Of a stretch of 64,000 nt of DNA, positions 46,621 to 57,861 are shown in pieces; positions within the stretch are counted from its first letter, which is position 1, and every line of letters starts with the position of its first letter. The stretch spans positions 1,426,001 through 1,490,000 of the forward strand of contig NZ_CP166730.1 of assembly GCF_041320665.1 (NCBI RefSeq), written 5' to 3'. The notes beneath the pieces were generated by a model. It saw nothing but the letters and a program-made list of their open reading frames with translations. It made no database searches and was not told the DNA's origin. A program made the translations under genes and the position numbers. This DNA comes from Comamonas sp. GB3 AK4-5 (GTDB lineage Bacteria > Pseudomonadota > Gammaproteobacteria > Burkholderiales > Burkholderiaceae_C).

Positions 46621-47760
46621 ATGCGGCAGACAGCGATTCCCGCCATGTGGATGCGGGGCGGCACCTCCAAGGGCTTGTTCGTCAAGACCTCGGCACTGCC
46701 GGCAGACCGCGCCTTGCGCGACCGGGTGCTGCTGGCGGCCATGGGCTCGCCCGATCCGCGCCAGATCGATGGCCTGGGCGGTGCCCATCCGCTGAGCAGC
46801 AAGGTGGCCATGGTCTCGCTGTCCAGCCGGCCCGGCATTGATCTGGAGTTTTTGTTTGCCCAGCTGCAGCCCGACCTAGATACGGTGGACACCACGCCCA
46901 ACTGCGGGAATATGCTGGCCGGCGTCGTCCCTTTCGCGCTGGAGTCGGGCATGGTCCAACCCCGGGGAGAGCGCAGCAGCTTTCGCGTGCTGACGCTCAA
47001 CACGGGCATGGCGGCCGACATCACGGTGCCCACACCGGGTGGCCAGGTGGAATACGAGGGCGCCGCCCGCATCGATGGCGTGCCGGGCAGCGCGGCGCCT
47101 GTTGCCATCGCTTTTCTTGACACCGCCGGCTCGGTCTGCGCCAGCCTGCTGCCCACGGGCCATGCCAGGGATGTGGTGACGGTGACGGGCCTGGGTTTTG
47201 CACCCTTCACGCTGGAAGTGAGCTGCATAGACAACGGCATGCCGCTGGTGATGGTGCGGGCCGCCGACCTGGGGGTGACGGGCCTGGAGAGCGTGGCCGA
47301 GCTCAACGCCAATGCGGGCCTGAAGCAGCGCATCGAGGCGCTGCGCCTGCAGATCTCGCTGGCCATGGGGTTGGGTGATGTCTCGGCCAAGAACTATCCC
47401 AAGATGACCTTGGTTGCAGCGCCGCAGCATGGCGGCGCCATCAGTACGCGCAGCTTCATCCCCCATGTCTGCCATGAGGCCATCGGTGTGCTGGCCGCCG
47501 TGACGGTGGCCACCGCGGTGAAGATGCCGGGCACGGTGTGCGAGGGCCTGGCCCAGTTGCCGGGCGCCCAGGGCGTTGAGGGCGCCACCACCGTGTCCGT
47601 GGAACACCCCAGCGGGGAATTCAGCGTCACGCTGCAAAGCGATCCGGCTGCACCTGCCGGGGTGGGCCGTGCCGCGCTGCTGCGCACCGCGCGCCTTTTG
47701 ATGCGGGGCGAAGTCATGGTGCCGCATGCGGTGTGGAGTGGCGCAGGGCGGATGGACTGA
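46621..47760 (+). CDS. pmdU: 4-oxalomesaconate tautomerase PmdU
   Basis: PrpF/GalD-family isomerase that converts the keto and enol forms of 4-oxalomesaconate so that the hydratase can act. 379 residues from the ATG at 46,621, which follows GGGAGA. Family blocks are MWMRGGTSKGLF at the start, TPNCGNMLAGVVPFA with the catalytic Cys, and a second Cys region at DNGMP. It is the first gene of the operon, as in the Comamonas order pmdUKEFDABC. Confidence 0.88.
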   Translation: MRQTAIPAMWMRGGTSKGLFVKTSALPADRALRDRVLLAAMGSPDPRQIDGLGGAHPLSSKVAMVSLSSRPGIDLEFLFAQLQPDLDTVDTTPNCGNMLAGVVPFALESGMVQPRGERSSFRVLTLNTGMAADITVPTPGGQVEYEGAARIDGVPGSAAPVAIAFLDTAGSVCASLLPTGHARDVVTVTGLGFAPFTLEVSCIDNGMPLVMVRAADLGVTGLESVAELNANAGLKQRIEALRLQISLAMGLGDVSAKNYPKMTLVAAPQHGGAISTRSFIPHVCHEAIGVLAAVTVATAVKMPGTVCEGLAQLPGAQGVEGATTVSVEHPSGEFSVTLQSDPAAPAGVGRAALLRTARLLMRGEVMVPHAVWSGAGRMD

Positions 47761-47811
47761 GGTGCACCACCAGGTGCAAACAAACAAAACAAACAAGAAC
47801 GGAGACCCACC

Positions 47812-49167
47812 ATGGGCTTATCACCCGCAGCAGCCTCGCCTGAAAGCAAGGCGGTCAATGTGCAGGCCGTGCTCAACGCACACCCGTTTTCACGCTACCA
47901 GTGGCTGATTTTTTCCCTGTGCTTTTTCATCGTCCTGTTCGATGGCTTTGACACCGCCGCCATCGGCTATATCGCGCCATCGCTGATGGCCGAATGGGAC
48001 GTGAGCAAGTCCGGACTGGCCCCTGTGCTCAGCGCTGCGCTGTTTGGTCTGGCCGGTGGTGCCATGTTGTCCGGCCCGCTGGCGGACCGGTTTGGTCGCA
48101 AGCAGGTGCTGGCTGGGGCGGTGGGCTTGTTTGGTGTGGCATGTTTGTGCTCTGCCCTGGCCCTGGATCTGGAAACGCTCACGGCGCTGCGCTTTGTCAC
48201 CGGCCTGGGCCTGGGGGCCGCCATGCCGAATGCCGTGACGCTGATGAGCGAGTACTGCCCGGATGCGCGCCGCTCCATCATCACCAACGCCATGTTCTGC
48301 GGCTTTCCGCTGGGGGCGGCCTTTGGCGGTTTTCTGGCGGCATGGATGATTCCGTACTGGGGCTGGCGCAGCGTGCTGCTGCTGGGTGGCACGGCGCCCT
48401 TGCTGCTGGTGGTGCTGTTGCTCGTGCTGTTGCCCGAGTCGGTGCGTTACATGGTGGCCAAGCAGTACCCGGCCGAGCGCATACGCCAGGTGCTGTCGCG
48501 CATTGCCGGGGCTTCGGTGCAGGGCGTGCGCAGCTTCGCCATGACGGAGAGCAAGTCCGTGGCGCCAGGCCAGCATGGCCTGGCCGTGGTGCTGTCCAGG
48601 TCTTACTGGCTGGGTTCGGCCATGTTGTGGCTGGCCTATTTCATGGGCCTGGTCATCTTCTATGCCCTGGTCAACTGGATGCCGGTGCTGTTCAAGGAGG
48701 CCGGGCTGGACACCCGCACCAGCACCCTGGTGGCGGCCTTGTTCCCGCTGGGGGGTGTGGGCGCGGTGTTCTTTGGCTGGCTGATGGACCGCTTCAATGC
48801 CAACCGCATCATCGCCATCGGCTATGCGCTCACGGCCCTCTCCATTTGGTGGATAGGGCAGGAGGCAGGCCGTCTTGGCTGGCTGGTGGTGGCCGTGTTT
48901 GTGGCCGGAACTGTGATGAACACCGCCCAGTCGTCCATGCCCGCATTGGCCGCCGCCTTCTACCCCACCAGCGGACGGGCCACCGGGGTGGCGTGGATGC
49001 TGGGCATAGGCCGCTTTGGCGGGATTGCCGGCTCCTTTCTGGTGGCCGACCTCACGGCGCGGCAACTGGATTTCAGCACCATCTTTGCCGTGGTGGCGGT
49101 GCCCGGGCTGATTGCCATGGCAGCGCTGATCGTCAAGCAGATGGCCTCGGCCCCCGCCCGCGACTGA
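47812..49167 (+). CDS. pmdK: Aromatic acid:H+ symporter PmdK
   Basis: Major-facilitator transporter of the AAHS family (PcaK-like), 451 residues and twelve helices. The family DGFDTAAIGYIAPSL motif in helix one and the loop GPLADRFGRKQVL are clear. It imports protocatechuate, 4-hydroxybenzoate or a related acid with protons. The ribosome site GGAG lies nine bases upstream. It is the second gene of the operon, 51 bases after pmdU. Confidence 0.92.
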   Translation: MGLSPAAASPESKAVNVQAVLNAHPFSRYQWLIFSLCFFIVLFDGFDTAAIGYIAPSLMAEWDVSKSGLAPVLSAALFGLAGGAMLSGPLADRFGRKQVLAGAVGLFGVACLCSALALDLETLTALRFVTGLGLGAAMPNAVTLMSEYCPDARRSIITNAMFCGFPLGAAFGGFLAAWMIPYWGWRSVLLLGGTAPLLLVVLLLVLLPESVRYMVAKQYPAERIRQVLSRIAGASVQGVRSFAMTESKSVAPGQHGLAVVLSRSYWLGSAMLWLAYFMGLVIFYALVNWMPVLFKEAGLDTRTSTLVAALFPLGGVGAVFFGWLMDRFNANRIIAIGYALTALSIWWIGQEAGRLGWLVVAVFVAGTVMNTAQSSMPALAAAFYPTSGRATGVAWMLGIGRFGGIAGSFLVADLTARQLDFSTIFAVVAVPGLIAMAALIVKQMASAPARD

Positions 49168-49218
49168 TTTGGCGCGGCAGGGATTCCATTCGCATCACCT
49201 GGCTTCAAAGGTTTTCCG

Positions 49219-50247
49219 ATGATCATTGACGTACATGGCCACTACACCACGGCGCCTGCCGCACTGAGCGCCTGGCGCGATCTGCAGATTGCGGGGTTGC
49301 AAGACCCGAGGAAGACCCCCAAGGCCGGTGATCTGCACATCAGCGATGACGAGATCCGCGAAACCATCACGCGCAACCAGCTCAGGCTCATGCAAGAGCG
49401 CGGCGCAGACCTCACCATCTTCAGCCCGCGTGCCAGCTTCATGGCCCACCACATCGGGGACTTTGCCACCTCGTCCACCTGGGCCGCGATCTGCAACGCG
49501 CTGTGCTTTCGCGTCAGCCAGCTGTTTCCCGATCACTTCATCCCCGCTGCCATGCTGCCCCAGTCGCCGGGCGTGGAGCCCAAGACCTGTATCCCCGAGC
49601 TGGTGAAATGTGTGGAGCAGTACGGCTGCGTGGGCGTCAACCTCAACCCCGATCCCTCGGGCGGCCACTGGACCGCGCCTCCGCTGTCCGACCGCAGCTG
49701 GTATCCGCTGTACGAGAAGCTGGTGGAGTACGACATCCCCGCCATGGTGCATGTCTCCACCAGCTGCAATACCTGTTTTCACACCACGGGCGCTCACTAT
49801 CTGAATGCCGACACCACGGCCTTTATGCAGTGCCTGAGCAGCGACTTGTTTCAGGACTTTCCCACGCTCAAGTTCCTGATCCCCCATGGCGGCGGCGCCG
49901 TGCCCTACCACTGGGGGCGTTTTCGTGGTCTGGCCCAGGAGCTGAAAAAACCGCTGCTGGAAGAGCATTTGCTCAACAACATCTTCTTTGACACCTGTGT
50001 CTACCACCAGAGCGGCATCAATCTGCTGACCGAGGTGATTCCGGTGAAGAACATTCTGTTTGCCAGCGAAATGATTGGCGCCGTGCGTGGCATAGACCCG
50101 CAGACCGGCCACCACTACGACGACACCAAGCGCTATATCGAGGCCACACAAAACCTCACGGACGCGGAGCGGCACATGGTCTATGAAGGCAATGCACGCC
50201 GCGTGTTCACGCGGCTGGACAAGGTGCTCAAGGCCAGGGGGCTGTAA
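49219..50247 (+). CDS. pmdE: 4-oxalomesaconate hydratase PmdE
   Basis: Amidohydrolase-fold enzyme (LigJ family) that hydrates 4-oxalomesaconate to 4-carboxy-4-hydroxy-2-oxoadipate. 342 residues. The zinc-binding HGH (residues 6-8, MIIDVHGHYTT) opens the protein; further His residues are in MAHHIGD, ACLH-like AMVHVS and IPHGGG. The arrangement fits LigJ rather than a decarboxylase, and the position between pmdK and pmdF supports this. Confidence 0.9.
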   Translation: MIIDVHGHYTTAPAALSAWRDLQIAGLQDPRKTPKAGDLHISDDEIRETITRNQLRLMQERGADLTIFSPRASFMAHHIGDFATSSTWAAICNALCFRVSQLFPDHFIPAAMLPQSPGVEPKTCIPELVKCVEQYGCVGVNLNPDPSGGHWTAPPLSDRSWYPLYEKLVEYDIPAMVHVSTSCNTCFHTTGAHYLNADTTAFMQCLSSDLFQDFPTLKFLIPHGGGAVPYHWGRFRGLAQELKKPLLEEHLLNNIFFDTCVYHQSGINLLTEVIPVKNILFASEMIGAVRGIDPQTGHHYDDTKRYIEATQNLTDAERHMVYEGNARRVFTRLDKVLKARGL

Positions 50248-50368
50248 AAAAAGGAGCTGTCAGTGCTTTTAGGGACTGGATTTTCAATGGAATTCATATG
50301 GAAACCTTTGAGATCAAAGCGCTGAATGCTCATGTTTTTTGGGACGCATGGTCTCAAGGAGAACCGCA

Positions 50369-51052
50369 ATGTACGAACTCGGAGTTGTTTACCGCCGCAT
50401 CCTGCGCGCCGACCGCACTGCCGCCGATGGACTGGCAGTGTTGGGCACGGCCACGGTGCATGAGGCCATGGGCCGCGTGGGCCTGCTTCAACCCTTTATG
50501 CGACCCATTCATGCGGGCCAGCAGGTTTCGGGCACGGCCGTCACGGTGCTGCTGCAGCCTGGCGACAACTGGATGCTGCATGTGGTGGCCGAGCAGATTC
50601 AGCCCGGCGACATCGTGGTGGCCGCCGTCACCAGCAGCTGCACGGATGGCTATTTTGGTGACCTGTTGGCCACCAGCTTTCAGGCGCGTGGTGCCAGGGC
50701 TTTGGTCATAGACGCCGGCGTGCGCGATGTGAAAACGCTGCAGGACATGGGCTTTCCCGTGTGGAGCAAGGCGATCTCCGCCAAGGGCTGCATCAAGGCC
50801 ACGCTGGGCTCGGTGAACATCCCCGTGGTGTGTGCGGGCCAACTGGTGCATCCCGGCGATGTGATCGTGGCCGATGACGATGGTGTGGTCTGCGTACCCG
50901 CCGCCCGCGCGACGCAGGTGCTGGAGGCCGCGCAAAAACGCGAGCAGCTGGAAACCGAGAAGCGCGCCAGGCTGGCCAGCGGCGTGCTGGGGCTGGACAT
51001 GTACCAGATGCGTGAGCCTCTGGAAAAAGCAGGCCTGCGGTATGTGGGTTGA
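50369..51052 (+). CDS. pmdF: 4-carboxy-4-hydroxy-2-oxoadipate aldolase PmdF
   Basis: Class II pyruvate aldolase of the RraA/HMG-aldolase fold that splits 4-carboxy-4-hydroxy-2-oxoadipate into pyruvate and oxaloacetate, the last step of the pathway. 227 residues from ATG 50,369, with AAGGAG eight bases upstream. [14 protein letters not shown] and the metal/substrate-binding [12 protein letters not shown] block are conserved. The gap before it (121 bases) holds no gene. Confidence 0.93.
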   Translation: MYELGVVYRRILRADRTAADGLAVLGTATVHEAMGRVGLLQPFMRPIHAGQQVSGTAVTVLLQPGDNWMLHVVAEQIQPGDIVVAAVTSSCTDGYFGDLLATSFQARGARALVIDAGVRDVKTLQDMGFPVWSKAISAKGCIKATLGSVNIPVVCAGQLVHPGDVIVADDDGVVCVPAARATQVLEAAQKREQLETEKRARLASGVLGLDMYQMREPLEKAGLRYVG

Positions 51053-51057
51053 TATGG

Positions 51058-51352
51058 CCCCCCTGAGGCGCTTTGCGCCTTCCCCCCGCTCTCGCATCGC
51101 ACAGCGATGCGGGCAGGGGGACGCTGCCAGCGCGGCGGGGCGGCCCTTGCGCGGCAGCCCTGGCATGGGCCCGCGCCAGTTTTTTGCATCGGGCCCTGAT
51201 TTGGGCCACGTCAGTTGTGTGAGATCCAGGCCATCTCCGATGGGCACATGGCATCCATGCTCTCGCATCGCACGGCGATGCGGACAGGGGAACGCTGCCA
51301 GCGCGGCGGGGCGGCCCTTGCGCGGCAGCCTTGGCTTGGGGCGCGCCAGTTT
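51058..51352 (+). repeat. Duplicated CCCCTGAG-type repeat inside the pmd operon
   Basis: A complete copy starts six bases after the pmdF stop (CCCCTGAGGCGC, CTTCCCCC). Its inner block, from TCTCGCATCGCAC with a CATCGC/GCGATG hairpin to GGGGCGGCCCTTGCG and CGCGCCAGTTT (51,090-51,182), is repeated with few changes at 51,261-51,352. Together they fill most of the 362-base gap between pmdF and pmdD, which has no gene. Confidence 0.8.
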
Positions 51353-51414
51353 CGTGCGCTGCGCCAGCGTCGTTGGTGGCTTGTGGTGTGCCGTGGATGA
51401 CGGAGGCGAAATGT

Positions 51415-52350
51415 ATGCATGTATTTGAAAAAACACCGGGCTGGCTGGACTGGTATGCCAACCCCTCCCAACCGCGCTTTCAGCTGCCGGCGGGTGCGGT
51501 CGATGCCCATTGCCATGTGTTTGGCCCGGGCGACGCGTTTCCGTTTGCGCCCGAGCGCAAATACACGCCCTGCGATGCGGGCAAGGCCCAGCTGTTTGCC
51601 CTGCGTGACCACCTGGGTTTTGCCCGCAATGTGATTGTGCAGGCCACCTGCCACGGCGCTGACAACAGCGCCATGGTTGATGCCTGCCAGGCCAGCGCGG
51701 GCCGGGCGCGCGGGGTGGCCACGGTGCGTCGCAGCGTCACGGACCAGGAGCTCCAGACCCTGCACGATGCCGGCGTGCGCGGTGTGCGCTTCAACTTCGT
51801 CAAGCGCCTGGTGGACTTCACACCCAAGGACGAACTGCTGGAAATTGCCGGGCGCATCGCCCAGCTGGGCTGGCATGTGGTGGTCTATTTCGAGGCCGCA
51901 GACCTGCCCGAGCTGTGGGACTTCTTCACCCGTTTGCCCACCACCGTGGTGGTGGATCACATGGGCCGCCCGGATGTGGCCCAGGGCGTGGACAGTGTGG
52001 AGTTCGCGCTGTTTCTCAGGCTGATGCGCGAGCACGCCAACATCTGGTGCAAGGTCAGCTGCCCAGAGCGCCTGTCCCTCACCGGCCCTGCGGCGCTGCG
52101 CGACGCGCCGCATCTGGAGCAGGGCGCCTACCGCGATGTGCTGCCTTTTGCGCGCCATGTGGTCCAGGCCTTTCCCAAGCGCGTGCTGTGGGGCACGGAC
52201 TGGCCCCATCCCAACCTCCGGCAGCACATGCCCGATGACGGCCTGCTGGTGGACCTCATCCCCCATATCGCGCCCACCGCCGAGTTGCAGCACAAGCTGC
52301 TGGTGGACAACCCCATGCGGCTGTATTGGCCGCAGGAGTGGGACAGCTAG
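51415..52350 (+). CDS. pmdD: 2-pyrone-4,6-dicarboxylate hydrolase PmdD
   Basis: Amidohydrolase-fold lactonase (LigI family) that opens 2-pyrone-4,6-dicarboxylate to 4-oxalomesaconate. 311 residues from ATG 51,415, which has GGAGG eight bases upstream. The AVDAHCHVFGP (HxH) opening, VVDHMGRP, and the catalytic Asp in LWGTDWPHPN are present. It is separated from pmdF by a repeat cluster and from the next gene by 87 bases. Confidence 0.93.
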   Translation: MHVFEKTPGWLDWYANPSQPRFQLPAGAVDAHCHVFGPGDAFPFAPERKYTPCDAGKAQLFALRDHLGFARNVIVQATCHGADNSAMVDACQASAGRARGVATVRRSVTDQELQTLHDAGVRGVRFNFVKRLVDFTPKDELLEIAGRIAQLGWHVVVYFEAADLPELWDFFTRLPTTVVVDHMGRPDVAQGVDSVEFALFLRLMREHANIWCKVSCPERLSLTGPAALRDAPHLEQGAYRDVLPFARHVVQAFPKRVLWGTDWPHPNLRQHMPDDGLLVDLIPHIAPTAELQHKLLVDNPMRLYWPQEWDS

Positions 52351-52437
52351 GCGGCGGCTCCCAAACCGCCATACCTGGCCCCAGGTCCATACCGTCCCAT
52401 AGCTTGCACAGAAAAATACCCAAGGAGACAAGACGCT

Positions 52438-54129
52438 ATGCATATTCCCCCCATTTCGCGGCACGCCCGGCCTTGGCTGCTGCTCGTCAGCGTTGCGCTC
52501 GGCAGCGGCTGTGGTGCAGAGACCCTGGAGGGTGATCCGGCGGTGGTCTGCGCCGCACTGGCCGCAGCGGTGCCTGCGAGTGCGCTGGTTTTGCCCAGTG
52601 CAGGGGCCCGCATCGCCTCGGCTGCGCTGATGCCAGCCTCACCACTCAAGGTGGGCAAGCCTGGGCCATGGCCTGGCGCAGGCATACAACCCGCAACGCC
52701 GGCCTACTGCCAGGTGCAAGGCCGTATCGGCCCGGTCGATCCTGCGGCACCGCCGATTCAGTTTCAGGTCAATTTGCCGCTGCAATGGAATGGCCGCAGC
52801 CTGCAGTACGGCGGCGGGGGCTTCAACGGCGTGCTGGTCTCCGGCGTCGATTTGCTGCCGGCCGCGCGCTTTGACCGGCCTGCGCCCTTGGCCCAGGGCT
52901 TTGTGACGTACGGCACCGACTCGGGCCACCAAAGCCAGCCGGGCGAGCCGCTCCAGGCCTTTGCCCTGAATGAGGAGGCGCTGGTCAATTTTGCCCATGC
53001 CTCCTATAAAAAAGTGCGCGATGTGGCCCTGGTGCTGATGCACCGCGCCTACGGGCGTGGGCCCGAGCGTATGTACTTCATGGGCAGCTCCGAAGGTGGG
53101 CGTGAAGCCTTGACCATGGCACAGCGCTATCCCGCAGACTTTGATGGCATCTTCAGCCATGTGCCCGTGGTCAACTGGACGGGATTGCAGCATGCGGGCG
53201 TGCGCAATGGCCTGGCCACCATGGGCCAAGGCTGGCTGGGGCCTGCCCAGGTCAAGCTGGTCAGCGATACGGTGCTTGCAGCCTGTGATGGCGCCGATGG
53301 GCTGAAAGATGGGCTGGTATCTGACATGCTGGGTTGCCAGCGCCGTTTCGATGTGGCCGCGCTGCTGTGCAAGGGCGCAGCCGGAGGAGATGACTGTCTG
53401 AACCAGGCCCAGGTGCAGGCCGTGCAGACATTGCATGCGCCCTATCGCTTCGCGTTTGCCCTGGCCAATGGGGTGACGGAATACCCGGGGCGGGGTGTGT
53501 CGGGCGAGGGGCTTGGGCCCTTGGGCATAGCCGGTGGCTGGCGGCCCTGGTGGTTGGGGGCGGCTCCGCCTTCGAGGCAGCCCACATCGGCGGATCCGTT
53601 GGCTTGGGTCTTTGGCAGCGGCGCCTTGCGTTATTTTTTTGCACGTGACCCGCAGGCCGATTTGCAGCGCTACCAGCCAGAGCAGCATGCCGCGCGTGTG
53701 CGCCAGGTCTCGGCCCTGATGGATGCCACCGACCCCGATCTCTCGGCCTTCCAGGCCCATGGCGGCAAGCTCATCCTGATGGAGAACCTGGCCGACTATG
53801 CGCAAAGCCCGCTTGCGGGCATTGGCTACTACCAGTCGGTGGTGGCGCGCATGGGGCAGCCCAAAGCCGACGGCTTTGTGCGGCTGTACATGGCGCCCGG
53901 TGTGGACCATGTGGGCTTTGGTGGCCCTGCCAATGTGGACATGCTGCCCGCGCTGGTGGCCTGGGTCGAGCGTGGCAAGCCGCCTGCCGGCCTGGAGCTG
54001 GCCGAGCAATCCAGTCAGCCGCCTTTTGAGGTTGCGCGTACCCGCCCGCTGTGTGCCTGGCCCAGCTGGCCGCGTTACCGCGGCGCTGGCGATGCGCGCC
54101 TGGCAGCAAGCTTTGCATGCACACCCTGA
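52438..54129 (+). CDS. Tannase/feruloyl esterase-family protein with altered active-site surround
   Basis: Exported esterase-like protein, 563 residues, with a signal peptide (hydrophobic core LLLVSVALGSG followed by Cys, possibly an atypical lipobox). Family features: the nucleophile elbow GSSEGGRE (Ser218), the calcium-loop block CDGADGLKDGLVSD, DCLNQAQVQAV, Asp453 in LADYAQSP, His491 in GVDHVGFGG, and the C-terminal PLCAWPSWPRY. In most members a Cys precedes the nucleophile and another follows the His, forming a disulfide; here they are Ser217 and Val492. Position between pmdD and pmdA suggests it releases an aromatic acid from an ester. The substrate is unknown. Confidence 0.85.
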   Translation: MHIPPISRHARPWLLLVSVALGSGCGAETLEGDPAVVCAALAAAVPASALVLPSAGARIASAALMPASPLKVGKPGPWPGAGIQPATPAYCQVQGRIGPVDPAAPPIQFQVNLPLQWNGRSLQYGGGGFNGVLVSGVDLLPAARFDRPAPLAQGFVTYGTDSGHQSQPGEPLQAFALNEEALVNFAHASYKKVRDVALVLMHRAYGRGPERMYFMGSSEGGREALTMAQRYPADFDGIFSHVPVVNWTGLQHAGVRNGLATMGQGWLGPAQVKLVSDTVLAACDGADGLKDGLVSDMLGCQRRFDVAALLCKGAAGGDDCLNQAQVQAVQTLHAPYRFAFALANGVTEYPGRGVSGEGLGPLGIAGGWRPWWLGAAPPSRQPTSADPLAWVFGSGALRYFFARDPQADLQRYQPEQHAARVRQVSALMDATDPDLSAFQAHGGKLILMENLADYAQSPLAGIGYYQSVVARMGQPKADGFVRLYMAPGVDHVGFGGPANVDMLPALVAWVERGKPPAGLELAEQSSQPPFEVARTRPLCAWPSWPRYRGAGDARLAASFACTP

Positions 54130-54149
54130 TGGCAACAAGGAGGTCTGAA

Positions 54150-54608
54150 ATGGCACTGGACAAACCTTATCTGGACGTACCCGGCACTATCATTTTTGAT
54201 ACCGAGCAGTCCCGCAAGGGCTACTGGCTCAACCAGTTCTGCATGTCGTTGATGCAGGCCGAGAATCGCCAGCGCTTCAAGGCCGACGAGCGTGCCTACC
54301 TGGATGGTTGGGCCATGAGCGAGGAGCAAAAGCAGGCCGTGCTGGAGCGCGATCTGAACTGGTGTCTGCGCACGGGCGGGAACATCTATTTTCTGGCCAA
54401 GATCGGCGCCACGGACGGCAAGAGCTTTCAGCAGATGGCGGGCTCCATGACCGGCATGAGCGAGGAGGCGTACCGCGCCATGATGGTGGCGGGTGGCCGG
54501 TCGGCCGAGGGCAACCGCTATGTGGGTGAGGAGGGCGATGCACAGGACCACCGCCAGCCTCAAGCAAAGCCAGTGGGCGCTGCCGGCATATCTGGCGAGA
54601 AGGACTAA
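54150..54608 (+). CDS. pmdA: Protocatechuate 4,5-dioxygenase alpha subunit PmdA
   Basis: Small subunit of the ring-cleaving dioxygenase (LigA family). 152 residues; the first ~115 match the helical LigA fold (QFCMSLMQAENRQRFKADE and GGNIYFLAKIGATDG). The C-terminal ~35 residues are a hydrophilic extension. It forms the lid and part of the active site over PmdB. AAGGAGG precedes the ATG. It ends three bases before pmdB. Confidence 0.95.
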   Translation: MALDKPYLDVPGTIIFDTEQSRKGYWLNQFCMSLMQAENRQRFKADERAYLDGWAMSEEQKQAVLERDLNWCLRTGGNIYFLAKIGATDGKSFQQMAGSMTGMSEEAYRAMMVAGGRSAEGNRYVGEEGDAQDHRQPQAKPVGAAGISGEKD

Positions 54609-55481
<873 letters not shown>

Positions 55482-55483
55482 CC

Positions 55484-57669
<2,186 letters not shown>

Positions 57670-57691
57670 AGCCTTCTCCTTGAGAAGCAAG

Positions 57692-57730
57692 AAAAAAGCC
57701 CGCAGGCACAAGGCATGCGGGCTTTTTTGT
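57692..57730. terminator. Bidirectional terminator between pobA and gltA
   Basis: AAGCCCGCA and TGCGGGCTT form a stem flanked by A-run and T-run. It stops the pmd-pob transcript and can also stop the convergent gltA transcript. Confidence 0.88.
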
Positions 57731-57789
57731 CAACGCTTCTTCGTTGGGTGCGCAGTCTTAAGGGCTGGCACGACCTGAGCGCGAGATGG

Positions 57790-57861
57790 CCAGCAAGGGC
57801 CGCCCCGCAGCAAAGGCCATCGTCCCCCTTTGGGGGAAGCCGCGATGCGGCTCAGGGGGTT
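57790..57861 (-). repeat. CCCCTGAG-type repeat at the gltA stop
   Basis: Minus-strand copy beginning CCCCCTGAGCCGC directly at the gltA stop codon, with CTTCCCCC and GGGGCGGCCCTTGC. It runs in the gltA direction. Confidence 0.7.

Noticed and set aside
49219..50247. PmdE read as an aminocarboxymuconate-semialdehyde-type decarboxylase
   Set aside because: It shares the amidohydrolase fold, but its HGHY start and its place between pmdK and pmdF fit the LigJ-type hydratase.
51090..51352. Two similar blocks in the pmdF-pmdD gap as a possible CRISPR remnant
   Set aside because: Only two copies of ~92 bases with a hairpin and GC-rich ends; far too long and too few for CRISPR repeats, and they match the dispersed CCCCTGAG family.
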